In this document: piece by piece, positions 10,899 through 22,260 of the stretch
Position numbering within the stretch: position 1 is the first letter of the stretch
Layout: each line of letters begins with the position of its first letter
Source: Rachycentron canadum
Lineage: Eukaryota; Chordata; Actinopteri; Carangiformes; Rachycentridae
Assembly (NCBI GenBank): GCA_038496675.1
Contig: CM076661.1
Span: forward strand, 11,981,823 to 12,045,822
Length of the DNA stretch: 64,000 nt
Direction of reading: 5' to 3'
Notes under the pieces: model-generated
The model's input: the letters and a program-made list of their open reading frames with translations, nothing else
Database searches by the model: none
What the model was told of the DNA's origin: nothing
Translations under genes and position numbers: made by a program

Positions 10899-13800
10899 TC
10901 AACACGCATCTTCCCGTTGTCCGTCTCTCTTTATCCAGACGTCTGGTAAGTCTGGCTTACTGTTGGGTAAAATAACTACTTCCTCACTCTGACTGGTGCG
11001 GCCCTTATTGCAAGTCTCATAAACAGTTTCTTTCAGTGAGAGACGAAGCGTATCTCTCTTTCCATTTAGATATCCTGGTTGTAACTGAGCTTCTCCTCCT
11101 TCGTGGTGCTGTGTGTTTGAAGGCCCAGGCTCAATGTCGCTGAGGCATGTTTCACAGGAATCCTCCAGACCCTCACAGGAGCTCTGGGAAACGGAGGAGA
11201 GGTGTTCATGGTGGGAGTGGTGATGGAGATGCTCCTGTGAGGTTTGTTCCTCTGTGCAGAGAGATGGCTGGTCAATGGTCTCCAGTGTGTGGCTGATTAT
11301 AGTCTCCTGTATGCTTGATGATGAGGAGAAAGATGCATTGCCCCAGTGTGTCACCCCACCAGGCTGACCTCTGCATGTCTTACACAGCAGCTTGTCCTTC
11401 GCGAGGCCCTCTTGTTTTAGCCCCACAGGCCGCAGGGTGTTTTCTTTGTAAGGTGAAGAAGTCTGGAGGGCTGGAGGTGGTTGGTAGTTTTTATGTTGTT
11501 GACTGCATGGATCCTCACTCGCCCCATCGATACTGTTTCTTTCCACATCTCTCCCACAATATTCAATCTCATCAGAGAGCACAGATGGACGGTTTGACAG
11601 TTTACTGGTGCAGGTGCTGTTCTCAAAGCTGTCACTCAACCGATACGCCAGCGGCTGCAGCTCATACTGCTCTGGCCCTTTGCCCCCACCCCCCCCTCCT
11701 CCTCCAGTCTGTTTTGGTCTGTGCTGACGCTGGTGGTTGGGGTAGAGATAGCCACCTGCTTCCTTGTCATAACTCCTCCTCACTCTAGCTCTGCCAAAGT
11801 CACCATTAGCAGCCGTGGAGGAACCAGGTTCTGCTGCGGAGCAAGAGGGGAGCATGCCATCAGTCTGGTCTGAAAAACACGGCAGCGTAATCTTTCCACA
11901 GTTGTTCTGCGGTCCAAAAAAGCAGCATAGAGACTGGAAAAAGAAGGTTGCAAATCCACATGCTACGCATTTAACCAAAAACAGGAAAATTCCCAGTTTC
12001 CTAAACAGCAACGCCGTGGAAGGCAACATGATGATACCCATGGAGAAAAATGTACCAGAAACTATTGCAACAGGACATCCCATTCTTTTAGTGGAGTGTG
12101 CTACTTTCCCAATTTTGTCTGAATGAGGAGCCAGACTGTACGATATGCAGTAGTTGGCTATAAAGTCAACAGACAGTCCTGCTGCTGATGATATAAACAG
12201 AGCCTCAATGCCGCTCAGCTGCCATTCAAGAAGAACCAAGAGGCCGACAGTGACAAACACACTGCCTCCTACAGCTACAGTCCCATATATGCTCAGTGGG
12301 ATACTCCAGGTGGTTAGGAGAAGCAAAGCAAATGTAATAGCTACTGAGAAGCCAGCAACTACCAGAGTCTCTGAGCTTAAAGACTGTTGTAGATCAAAAA
12401 GAGACAGCTGACTGATGAACCAGCCATTCTTGAGTCCTTGTGGTGCTCCTGAGATCTCTCTGTTAAACCATGTCAAGATTTCTCTATAAAAAACACTGGT
12501 TCTGCTGAAATTGAAGCTGTAGAGGTATGTGGTTTTGAATGCCAACACGAGGGCAGCGACCCTGCCATCTGGCTGGAAGTACAGGCCTCCGCTGTGGGCC
12601 AGATGGCCTTCAGCGTACCTCTCTGCCAACATCATGCTGAGACAGTTCTCAAAAGCGCTGGGAGGGAAGGGGAAAGGGATGTCATTACAGCAGAAGTGAA
12701 GGGCGTCATCACTCTCTGAGCACCGTCTGACAGATACCCAGTGTATTAGCTGCTCCACAAGACAGATATTTTCTGTCATAACATTTCTATCCTCAGGTGA
12801 TGGAGGGAAGTAAAAGCTTTGGTTCTGGACCCTTCCACACAGGTCCCTTAACCACACCTGAGCGTCTGGTTGGCTCATGTTAAATTCCGGGTCGAGAACC
12901 AAAGAGCCATTGCTTTTGGGGTCGAAGTGATCTCCATTATCTGTTGGTTTGACACCCCAAACAAGCTTTAATGTAACAGGTTTATCCTCTCCATTTCTCT
13001 GTCTCTCAAACATAAACATGTGGCGATACTCTGCGTCATATCTCTCAAATGGGTGACTAGATCGGAAAAGCTGGGTGACCTTGCTTTCTAAGGTGGGCAG
13101 CTTCATACCTGGGTCGATGCAGGACATGTAAGTGCCCCCAGCAGCTAGAACTGCAAACCAGCAGACCCAGATATACCTAAACTTTACCACTCCACAGGGC
13201 AAGATTTTTAAAAATAATAAATTTGAAGTGTCAGTAAGTCCTCGTTTTATTTCTCTCAGCTTTTGGCCAAGAGTGAAGAGGCATTTCTTGCGTGAGCTTG
13301 TATCCCAGAAGCCACCGGTGTTTTTGGAGCAGCATGGTTTCCACCCCTGCACTGCCAGAGATGCAGAGGACGCCTCTGTGTAGCGTTCCCGCAGAACAAA
13401 AGAGCATGGCAGCCACACTAACGCCAGGAGTGAGCTGATGAAAGAGGCAGTTCCGAGATAAACAGAGAAACATCTGATTGCTGTGATGCTGCTGAGATAA
13501 CCAGAGAAAAACGCAGCGCTGGAGGTCAACCCAGATGCTAGAATCAAATAGCCGACTTCCTGCAAAGCTCTGTGCACTCTCTTCTCCAGGGAGGTGGAGG
13601 GCCTCTGGGATAGCTGCAGATTCCAGAAATCAGCAAAGATGAAAACCTGATTGGAGCAACTTCCCAAGAGAATAAGAGCTGCAGAGAGGTTGACTAGGGG
13701 GAAGAAAGTCAGACGAAATGCTACTTTATAGAAGAAGTAAGAGGTCAGGAGGGAGCCTGTGATTGCTATTAGAGATAACGCTACTATGAAGAGAGAATGG

Positions 13801-14231
13801 AGGTAAAGAGCCATAGTGAAAAGAAGACAGACAACAGCTAGGACAGGGTATACTAAATCTTTTGCAAGGTAATGCTTGAACAGTGTCTGCTTGATGCCAA
13901 AGTCCATGCCAGTGATGGTCGTATTATTGTAGGTCAGATCCCTGCCCTCAAGAGTGCTCATGTATATCTCCATCATGTGCTGCCCTTTGACAACGGGTAA
14001 GAACAGAAGGCTGTACTTCAGTGTGGGGATTTGATATTCAACAGTCTGTGGGCTAAGGAAGTCTTTATCGACCAGGAAGTGCAGGATCTGAAACACCATA
14101 TGGGACTGTTTGCAGCGGGATGGGACAGAGGAACAGCTGCCATGTTTGGGTCTGTCCACACAGGCTTCCACTAGATGTCCTTCATGATAGTACAGAGCGC
14201 ACTTCCGTAGAAGGTTCAAAGACTCAGAAAC
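10899..14231 (-). CDS. disp2: disp2 terminal exon (1110 residues; TM2 to C-terminus)
   Basis: A CACCAG acceptor precedes 14231 and the TGA is at 10901-10899. It encodes three-quarters of the protein in one exon, as in other vertebrate DISP2 genes. The TM4 segment reads ALILLGSCSNQVFIFADFW, so the Asp-Asp of DISP1 is Asn580-Gln581 here. The TM10 segment keeps GLSVDF. The cytoplasmic tail has a polyglycine run, a histidine cluster (HLHHHSHHEHL) and serine-rich stretches. Confidence 0.93.
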   Translation of the reverse strand, partial: VSESLNLLRKCALYYHEGHLVEACVDRPKHGSCSSVPSRCKQSHMVFQILHFLVDKDFLSPQTVEYQIPTLKYSLLFLPVVKGQHMMEIYMSTLEGRDLTYNNTTITGMDFGIKQTLFKHYLAKDLVYPVLAVVCLLFTMALYLHSLFIVALSLIAITGSLLTSYFFYKVAFRLTFFPLVNLSAALILLGSCSNQVFIFADFWNLQLSQRPSTSLEKRVHRALQEVGYLILASGLTSSAAFFSGYLSSITAIRCFSVYLGTASFISSLLALVWLPCSFVLRERYTEASSASLAVQGWKPCCSKNTGGFWDTSSRKKCLFTLGQKLREIKRGLTDTSNLLFLKILPCGVVKFRYIWVCWFAVLAAGGTYMSCIDPGMKLPTLESKVTQLFRSSHPFERYDAEYRHMFMFERQRNGEDKPVTLKLVWGVKPTDNGDHFDPKSNGSLVLDPEFNMSQPDAQVWLRDLCGRVQNQSFYFPPSPEDRNVMTENICLVEQLIHWVSVRRCSESDDALHFCCNDIPFPFPPSAFENCLSMMLAERYAEGHLAHSGGLYFQPDGRVAALVLAFKTTYLYSFNFSRTSVFYREILTWFNREISGAPQGLKNGWFISQLSLFDLQQSLSSETLVVAGFSVAITFALLLLTTWSIPLSIYGTVAVGGSVFVTVGLLVLLEWQLSGIEALFISSAAGLSVDFIANYCISYSLAPHSDKIGKVAHSTKRMGCPVAIVSGTFFSMGIIMLPSTALLFRKLGIFLFLVKCVACGFATFFFQSLCCFFGPQNNCGKITLPCFSDQTDGMLPSCSAAEPGSSTAANGDFGRARVRRSYDKEAGGYLYPNHQRQHRPKQTGGGGGGGGKGPEQYELQPLAYRLSDSFENSTCTSKLSNRPSVLSDEIEYCGRDVERNSIDGASEDPCSQQHKNYQPPPALQTSSPYKENTLRPVGLKQEGLAKDKLLCKTCRGQPGGVTHWGNASFSSSSSIQETIISHTLETIDQPSLCTEEQTSQEHLHHHSHHEHLSSVSQSSCEGLEDSCETCLSDIEPGPSNTQHHEGGEAQLQPGYLNGKRDTLRLSLKETVYETCNKGRTSQSEEVVILPNSKPDLPDVWIKRDGQREDAC

Positions 14232-17200
14232 CTGGTGTAAGAGGGAGAAAATGACATTCAGACTCTACAATATCAACATACACCCAGTTTTCTTAGTTTC
14301 AAGAAACTGACCTTATTCTATATTTTTCATATTGCCAGCAATTTCCATGAAAAGACAAAAACCAACAATCCCACGTAGAGTCTATAAAAAGATAAGTAGT
14401 TTCCTATAACAGCTGAGCCCTGTAGTTTTTAGCAAATGTTTACTAAAACAGGAGTAAATTGCATGTATATTGATAACTATTTTCAGCAGCGGAGTTATAC
14501 ACATTTAGTACACCATTGAGTATTTTCACCAGTAGGATGGTTTATATGGAATTGATTGAAATTGAGTGAATGTTAATTTTGACACATCATCCAGTTTAAC
14601 AGTTTGTTTGAATTATGTAGTTTTGATTTGTTTCACAACTGTGCACTGAAGAAAAATAATACAGTATATCAGGTTTTATCTACAGTTACTGTTAGTTTCG
14701 GGCTTTTCATGGGATTTGTTAACATTGAGAAAAAATAAGAATATAATAATTCAGTAACATGCATCGTCAACTTTTGTTCCCTTTCTCTTCACAGGCAGCT
14801 TTCAGGTGAGAAATTCTTAAATATTAACATTATTGTTAACATTATAACATTAATGTTAACAATATGTTAACAATATCTTGTCTGTATCTGTAATTCAAGG
14901 TCCACTTTAGACTTTTTTTTCCTGAACATATCCACTGATGAGAAAAAAGATTAACTGGACTTTCCTGCAAGATCATTTGGCTAATACCTTTTCCAAGGTC
15001 GAGAATGAAAGTAGTGTAATGTACCAGCCTATTTTAAACCTTATGTTAATTTTAATTTATATGGTAATTTGTATGTTAATTTTTAAAAATAAAAAGAAGA
15101 CTACAGTACCTGGTGTGAGGTGAGGCTGAGGCAGCAGGAGGCATTAGTGAGAACAGCCAAGTAGTTACCCAAAGACCAGCTCGGACAGCAGCCGCTCCTA
15201 GACGCTCCCTCTGCCTCCACCCTCACATGCTGCTGGCACAGGTCCTGGAACTGAGCCTGGGAGCGAATCTGAACCAGACAAGAGAAAGATTTTTTGAATG
15301 CATGCCCAGTTTTGAAAAAAAAAAAAAAAAGGAATTCATTTCATATGAGGTAATGTACGAAAAGTAGCATTTTTTTTTTTTTTTTTTTGGAAGCATTAAA
15401 ATGTGACGTATAGTCAGGGTACAGAGGAGAGGAGAGACTGACAGAGGGTGATGACTAGAAAAATGAGATGAAGGGCTGAGTAGATCATTGCAAACCCTGG
15501 ATTGCTCCATCTCACACATGGCGTGAATGGCCTTCAGGCTCCAGAGACTGGCTGAGTTTTCTGATCTGAATACCAGCTGAGCCAAACGTTCGCCTACACA
15601 GAGACAGACGTACAGTCAGGAAAAACAGCAGAGAATCATCAGCTCATGATGTTCTGAATGGTTAAACTATTTTCCATAATTTAATTTTGTGGGTAATAAT
15701 TCATAAAAGTAAAACCAGGCAAATAACCAGTTTCTTGTGTATTGTATCCTGCTGTCTGCACTGAATTAAAACTTGAACGCATATAATGAAAGCCCCAGGG
15801 CTTGGAGGTGCTAATAAACCCATCCAGGGAGTTTTTAGTGTTTTTGTGGGGCAAACAGAAATATAGCCTTTGATCTAGCAGCACACAATTTCAAAGTAAA
15901 ATCTGAAATAACCTGCCCTGGGAAAAGCACTGAGCAAACTGTTCTATTTGAAGCCACACTAGAAACAATTATTCGCATATTTTTGCTATCTCACTATTAG
16001 TGTAGATTGTTACTGTTGTTTACTATGTTGTATTCTTTTAGTTTGCCAGGCTGCACTGATTATTTCCTGACAAGCTGGTGGAATTCACTTTCAGTTTACA
16101 GTATTTGTGTATTTGAAAATTGCTCAAATGCAAAATCAGCACCCATCACATACATAGTTATAATATTTCCATATCATTTCCTGCATCTCTTAGTATACTG
16201 AAGCCAACTGTGTTACATAAGATGCTTAATTTAGCAACAAATCTTAAATGCAATGAAGATTAAAATTGTTATTTTGATGTGGTTACTTTCATTGTTTCTG
16301 TTCTCAGTGTTACTGAAGTTTGAAAGATGTATAGATCATCAGAGAATGCATAGTTTATTGAAAGGAATCTGGGAACTGATCAGGACTGACCCACCTGGAG
16401 CAGCACACAGGAAGGTGTTGGGAGATGAGTCTTTGGCCAGCATCCTCTTGATACGAAGTCTGGAGGTATCTTGTCCACCACTACTGTCTCCATTGACAGG
16501 AGCCCCAAAACTATAACGCAGGTAAACCACACACATTTCCACCTCATTTAAACAGATCTTTTTGCAAACAAGTGTAAAACTGATATTTTTAACAAATCAA
16601 TTATTTAAAACCAGCATTAATTTCTTTGATGATTGATGGGCCGCAGAAACGTTCTCCTGAATGCCCTTTGATTTATGTCATGTTGATTTATTTTTTTCTG
16701 CTGAATTATTGGTATTAACTGTGGGAACAGTTCGCTATCAGATTTCAAACCATGATTTATAACACTTTTAGCACCCCTATGCACACACCACAGCATGACC
16801 ACACTTGCTCAATGTGTGCAGCTCATCTATTTGGAAAGCATCTGTGTGGTGTTTTCCCCCTGTGCAGAAAACCAGCACTCAAACTGAAACTCTCTGCTGA
16901 CCTTTTACTGAGCTGCTGTGGTAAAGGAGACAGCGTTTTCCCCGGGCCAGTGTTCTCCTGCAGCTCAGACAAGCTGGACTGGCGAACTCCGATGTATGTT
17001 CCCCGTGGCTCAAAACCCTGTAAAAAGCATACACAGACACATACACAATCACACACACAGTGACATCAAAGCTAAAGATGCACTGTAAATGCTGGTGCTC
17101 ATCAAGGCTCTGCAGCAGCTTACTGAATTAATCAGCATCACAAGCATCCTTAAAATAAAACATCACAGTTATAAAATGGAAATCCTTGTATAACCCAACA

Positions 17201-20200
17201 TTCAATTTTTATGCAAATCTTTTTAGATTTCTCATTAATAGCACATTGGTGTGAAACACAATTTTCAGAGCAATTTCTTAATCGTCCTTTGTCCTTTATA
17301 CCTACATCTCAAAGGTGAAAGATGTATTAAATTAAGATGGCAGCATGATCTAATTCAGAGCAGTCCATTGGATCTGACATGAGACTGAAGTAAATGGTTG
17401 TGGCTGAAACTATGAGTCATTAGAGAAATGGTAATTAACACTCAGCCCAAGGTGGTGAGGGAGGTCTGCATTGTAGAGCAGACGCGTGAACAGAAGCATA
17501 ACAGTACAGATGCACGTGTTGCAAGTACATTTTAGCAACTGTATGCTTTTGTATAAGTGTGTTTGAGTGAGTGTGTGTGCGAGACTCACCAGCAGCGGGT
17601 CAGAGAAGTCAGGCAGTGGACCGATGAAGAGTCCAGCCAATGAGCATCCCAGCAGCAGCACAGCACAACCCACCAAGACTGCTAATGGGTAGTCCACTAT
17701 GACCTGGGAATAACTGCCAAATAGAAAACCACAGAAGAAGCTGTCAGTGGCACTGAGTAAATATTAATTATTATGAAGGAAGTGTGACATGCCATACCTT
17801 TGGGCTTTGTAGTGAAAATTGGTTTCAGGACTTACTTTCTAAGGATGCAGTAGACTCCTCCGTCCCTGTAAATAGAGTTTATTATATGAAACACAAAGTG
17901 TCATTAAAAGGATAATTTTGGCAAATTTTCTCCACCACTGTGGAGTTTAGTGGTATCAATTGTCTCACAGAAGCAAATTTCCCATAATGTCAAACCATCT
18001 CCTTTAAACATACCTTACTGTCACCACATGTCGCTGTGTTGGTTTCTGTGTCCCACTCTCATTTGACCCATGCAGCCAGTGGCATCTCACCGCGCCATGA
18101 TGTGATGTCTGATGAGCAGAACAGCTATGTCCCACTTTCACCACTACACCTCCTTCAGCATGAAGACCTATTGTGTTTGACTTACACTCGTGGCAGGTGT
18201 TTGGTTTGACTGGCCCATGATGGCTGCAGTGGGGGCATTTTTGGGGCTGTGGCGAGTCGTAGGGCCCTGCTCGAGCAGCCTGGGGGACCTAAAGAAGAAA
18301 AGAAAAATTGTATACATGTCAAACCCCGTTTTTTTTTTTTCTTTTTTTAAAGATAGTCTGAGTCCATTTTAATGGGTCCCCATACATCTATCCTCCTAAC
18401 AGCACAGAGACTACTACAGTCAGTGTTCAGGCATACTTGGTGATAAAGCTGGCAGGAGGAAGAGGGTCGGCCGAGGCTGCTGCAGCTGTCACATAGCTCC
18501 CCCTCAGAGTGGATGACTGTCAACGGTGCCTCGGTAGAGCACTCGCTGTCAGGAGGGCAAAGAGAAACTGCTGGGATCTCACTGAGAAGGGAAGGAGAGG
18601 GGAAGGGAGGGGAGGAGAGGTGAAAGTGACGAACTTCTTTTAAAGTGAAGAAGTTCAGTTTATAAAACTTAGGCATAACAATCTATTTCTCCCACTACAC
18701 AATGATTGACATCTCAGACTCTTGCCTATATTCTCGTTTCAGCTTCTCCTCATATTCTGCGGAGAATTGAGCGTCCAGCAGAGCTAATGAGGTAAGGAAT
18801 GGATTTCTAACACACTGTGGCTACTGGAAGCAGCAAGACTCAATTATAAGAGAAGTAGGTGCTGTCCAGGATTATATCATGAGACTGAGACTGAGTGATG
18901 ACTCATGGGTAATGACAGCAGTCAGAGAGCACTGCAGTTACTTGTGTAATGATACACTTTTCCACTGTAACATATTCCATTGCTATATGTTGCAAGCTCA
19001 CTTTATGAAACTTGGATAAGGAATTGTCCATTTTTATGCAATACGAGGATAGACATGAAATTCTGTACAGACGGTCATGGTCCCCAGAGGATGTTTACGA
19101 CTGCCTGTCAGAACTGTTGTCATGGCTGTAGAATCTCAATTTTGTTTCCTATTCTTGCCATTTTCCAATATGCTGAAATATTCCAGAGCATCTATATAAA
19201 AGACATGTAAATGCACTGGTGTATTAAAATCTCACCAACCTGAGAGCAGTTGGGTCACTCTTTAGGAGCTCAAGTTGTGCATTTAAATAGAATTTAAATA
19301 AATCAAACCCACATAACTTTATAATTATTCAAGTGATCACATCTTTCCCAAAGACACTGAATGTTGGGAATTTTGTGGATAAAATTATGCGAAAGACTTA
19401 TTAAGAAATATTTTTCCATGTGATGTATTAGTCTTTTGTTTGAGTGTTTCACTTTATATATATATATAACAGCTAAAAGGAGAGTTGGAACAAGTTGATA
19501 GATACTGACTATATACACTGTAATATGGTCAATGTGGAAGAAGACAAATTTTCCAACCTTAAAGCTGTGTAAAGGGGGAGACTATATTTTAAGGGGTTAA
19601 ATATGATCATAGACTTGCCTTTCAAGCAGATTAAAGAATATTTTTTGTCTTTTTCCCCCACATATTTTTATATTTTTTAAATTAAAAAAATCTTAAATGT
19701 CCCTTTATTTTGAAGTTCAGAGTAAATAAACAGACCCAACTGAACTAATTATCTGGTTGTGTCTCAGAGAAGAGGCCATGAGGTCTGCATAGTCTACCAT
19801 ATGCTTGTTTTTCCACAGTAGACTGGGTGCTATTGCACTTCCTGTCTTGTGACCATGGCAACGGAGTAAGTCAATAGAGCCTAAATGACCTCACGCGGTT
19901 TTATTTGCATCCCATAATAAGTCGCACAAATGATGAGCGGTTGTTGAATTGGTGGTATGCTGAAGCAGAGGGATTATGGAGCTGATTAACGGTGGCGCCC
20001 CGTGAACAACCAAACCTCAGTATTTTATCTCCGTATCACAATAAAACTGTAACATGATATAAATAATAAATAGCTCACAGTGTACTCAGTCGCTCTTAGT
20101 CGCACTGCAAATGTTTGTCATTTAGTTTAGCCTATTTAGAAGCTGGAGTGAATGAGTAAATACACTCATAAAGACTATGTGGAAGTCAACACAACAACAT

Positions 20201-21873
20201 TACTTCTCTTTGATGGTTTTTGACGGCTGGCCACTGTGGGCACACGCACAAATGAGAAGAGCAATTTGTGGAACTTAGTGAATGAATATTTCAGTGGATG
20301 AATACAAATATACATCCAGGATGGTGGCACTGAGCTGCACTGACTGACATCACAGTGGCGTCATGAATCCGTCTATAAGGCCCCTGCAATAGCACTGATT
20401 ATAAAGCAATTATTAGAGACATCTCTCAATGTTACAGTTCAACACCACCACAAACTACAACATCCAAAATAACCACAAAGCTGAACCAGCACCAGCAGTT
20501 TCAACAAAAACATAGGATTGTAGGATTAGATGGCATCAGTTTCAGCGAGGTCACTAACTGAGTGTAGGCAGGGGTGGAAGAAGTACTCACATTCTTTACT
20601 CAAAAATAGCAACAAAATGTTATTGGCAAAAAGCACTTTCTGTGATGTTATTGTGGTCAAAGCTGCGTTTGACTGTAGTTGTAAAGTGCATGAGTTGCTT
20701 ATTTGAAAACTAGTGTCTAAGCACAGCTTCAAGGCTTTTAAAAGACTCCAGCAAGGACACTCAAAGTATCTCTGAGGCTGCAGTCGTGTCAGCGCTCTCT
20801 GCTCTGCCTTTAGGCCCCTGTCTTTCACCCTCTCTACAGCACATGTCTCTTTCATCAACTCTCTGGACACCAGTCAGTGTCATGTCCTCAAACATCTTCC
20901 AAACTGCCAATCAAGCACACATGTACACACAGACAGACACACACACGCACACACCAAAGACAGGATGAAAGCTCAGTCTGTATGAGGGAGGCAAACTGTT
21001 AACCTTAAAAAGCCGAGCTGCTCCTGTGTGGGGGTATTATTAGAGGGAAAAGGCCTTGAGGATGTGCAGAGAGCATCATCTTGGACATACACATATGTGG
21101 CCTGTTGCTGAGTTAAAGAGTGGCAGGCCTCAGCTGTTTCCACCCCCACTTTTATGTTTGAAGCCTCTTGGCCATATATATAGGGCTGTTGCATCGAGTG
21201 AGTGACAGGGTGACGGCAGTGACCCAGAGAAACAGCATGAGCGAAGCAGGAGGCTGGTGACAGAGACCAGACCTCACAGTCCTTGTGTCAATGAGTGTGA
21301 AGCAGAGATTATGTATTACTGTATGATGTGTATGTGTAAAAAGGGTTAAATAAGCACATCAAATCCTATTAATGGTGATGCATTAAAGAAGAAACCATAA
21401 AACATAAAAAATGTCGTGATTGCAAACATAAATTCTTAAAATTAAGTTGACAACAGTACATGTGCATCGTTTGATCTCACAACACTACAAACACAGCCAT
21501 GAGCCAATGATTCAGGGGGAAAAAAACACATAATAGTAATTGACAAATAACAAGAGCAGAAATCATATCCTGTTTATAATCCCATTGTCCACAGCAGAAA
21601 CACAGCTGGATAGAGTCACTGAACAATACTCACAACGGCCACATGAGGGTAAAAACACGTCCACGTCCACTCACTGTAAATCTATATCTCTCTCTCTTTT
21701 TTTTTTTCCTACTCCGCTAATTAAGTTACTCAATAAGCTACAGACAGAATCCCCAGTCAGGAAAAAAACACAACCCACCTTTGGCAAGCCTCTTGAATAT
21801 CCCTTTCATCTGAGGGAGAATCATCCATCACTATCGCATCCGTGCTTTCTCCTATTATCGAGCGAGCATCCAT
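10899..21873 (-). CDS. disp2: disp2, Dispatched-like RND transporter, 10 coding exons, 1496 aa
   Basis: Dispatched proteins are 12-TM RND-family transporters; DISP1 releases lipid-modified Hedgehog, while the job of DISP2 is less clear. Coding exons in gene order: 21779-21873, 18437-18581, 18014-18288, 17836-17865, 17590-17713, 16902-17017, 16395-16510, 15496-15593, 15110-15268 and 10899-14231. They sum to 4491 nt with no phase conflict. The N-terminus (about residues 1-185) is cytosolic with two CxxC pairs (98-101, 112-115). TM1 is around 187-208, followed by PLPDFSDPLLGFEPRGT. Exons 8-9 hold LWSLKAIHAMCEMEQSR and CCPSWSLGNYLAVL. Exon 10 holds the rest: the sterol-sensing-type TM2-6, FRYIWVCWFA, HPFERYDAEYRHMFMFE, and TM8-12 with GLSVDF. 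The C-tail ends with LNGKRDTLRLSLKETVY and VVILPNSKPDLPDVW, the DISP2 signature. Human DISP2 is about 1400 aa. Confidence 0.93.
14232..17589 (-). other. disp2 introns between exons 5 and 10
   Basis: Introns separate exons 15110-15268, 15496-15593, 16395-16510 and 16902-17017. They are AT-rich, with palindromic TTAACATTATTGTTAAC-type runs at 14820-14876 and homopolymer A and T runs near 15317 and 15368. No nested gene is seen. Confidence 0.7.
17836..17865 (-). CDS. disp2: disp2 30-nt microexon (coding exon 4)
   Basis: ACAG acceptor at 17869-17866 and GTAAGT donor at 17835. It adds one base, nine codons (DGGVYCILR) and two bases, joining HVVTVR to NYSQVIVDYP. The spacing of these blocks equals that in mammalian DISP2. 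Leaving it out keeps the frame (30 nt), so skipping would remove ten residues just before TM1. Confidence 0.8.
19045..19110 (+). repeat. fragment of a common fish dispersed repeat
   Basis: The phrase GACATGAAATTCTGTACAGA followed by GTCATGGTCCCCAGAGGATG is characteristic of a repeat found throughout percomorph genomes. Longer relatives are at 47565-47880 and, inverted, at 48840-49290. Confidence 0.6.
20566..20640 (+). repeat. short fish dispersed repeat fragment
   Basis: GGGGTGGAAGAAGTACTCA, then CTTTACTCAAAAATAGCAAC. This is the start of a well-known teleost repeat, diverged and truncated. Confidence 0.5.
21779..21873 (-). CDS. disp2: disp2 coding exon 1
   Basis: ATG at 21873-21871 (context GGGAGATGG), 31 codons plus 2 bases, donor GTGGGT. 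The split codon AG+T joins in frame to exon 2 at 18581 (EIPAVSLCPP). The peptide (MDARSIIGES, then DDSPSDER) is acidic and not itself conserved. The call rests on phase, the donor and its position beside a CpG-rich promoter. Confidence 0.72.
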
Positions 21874-21919
21874 CTCCCTCCTGGTTCGCCTTTGAAAACT
21901 CGGACTAAATATTTAAAGA

Positions 21920-22260
21920 GGCAATTACGAATCTCCTCTTATTTTGACCCGGGTTAACCCAAGCAGTCCCCCATCTGCCCAGACTGGGTCCACGAGGATC
22001 GGAGGCACGCGCTTGTGTCTGAGGCTGCTACTACACAGCAGCACCGGGGCTGTTTGGGTTAATCTGCCCCGAGCTGCGCTCTGATTGGCGGAGCCGCGGT
22101 GATGCTGAGGACGCTGCCTGGTCGCTGTCCAACCGGCCGCGGTGCTGGAGCTCGGAGCGACGGATAGTGGACATCAGCGCCTGCTCATCTGGCTCGGACA
22201 GGAGCTCCAGCTGCTGTTTAGTGTGCGTTAGAAAGGTGGACAGACACTGATGCTCTGTTC
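21920..22260 (-). promoter_or_regulatory. disp2 CpG-rich promoter region
   Basis: GC- and CpG-rich DNA lies directly upstream of disp2 exon 1, in contrast to the AT-rich surroundings. It includes a CCAAT box on the gene strand (ATTGG at 22084-22088). The promoter role is inferred from position. Confidence 0.6.

Larger units (their letters stand above)
18582..21778 (-). other. disp2 intron 1 (3.2 kb)
   Basis: This is the largest disp2 intron. It contains two short dispersed-repeat fragments (19045-19110 and 20566-20640). No exon is needed here because exons 1 and 2 join in phase. Confidence 0.7.

Noticed and set aside
11315..13473. Several open frames on the plus strand (and in other minus frames) across the disp2 terminal exon
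   Set aside because: They are shadows of the disp2 coding sequence, which has clear family matches along its whole length.
18735..18800. Possible extra disp2 exon on the minus strand (frame with DAQFSAEYEEKLKREY) or a plus-strand exon between a TTTCAG acceptor and a GTAAGG donor
   Set aside because: disp2 exons 1 and 2 join in phase without it, the minus-strand version lacks a GT donor, and no neighbouring plus-strand exon joins to the other version.
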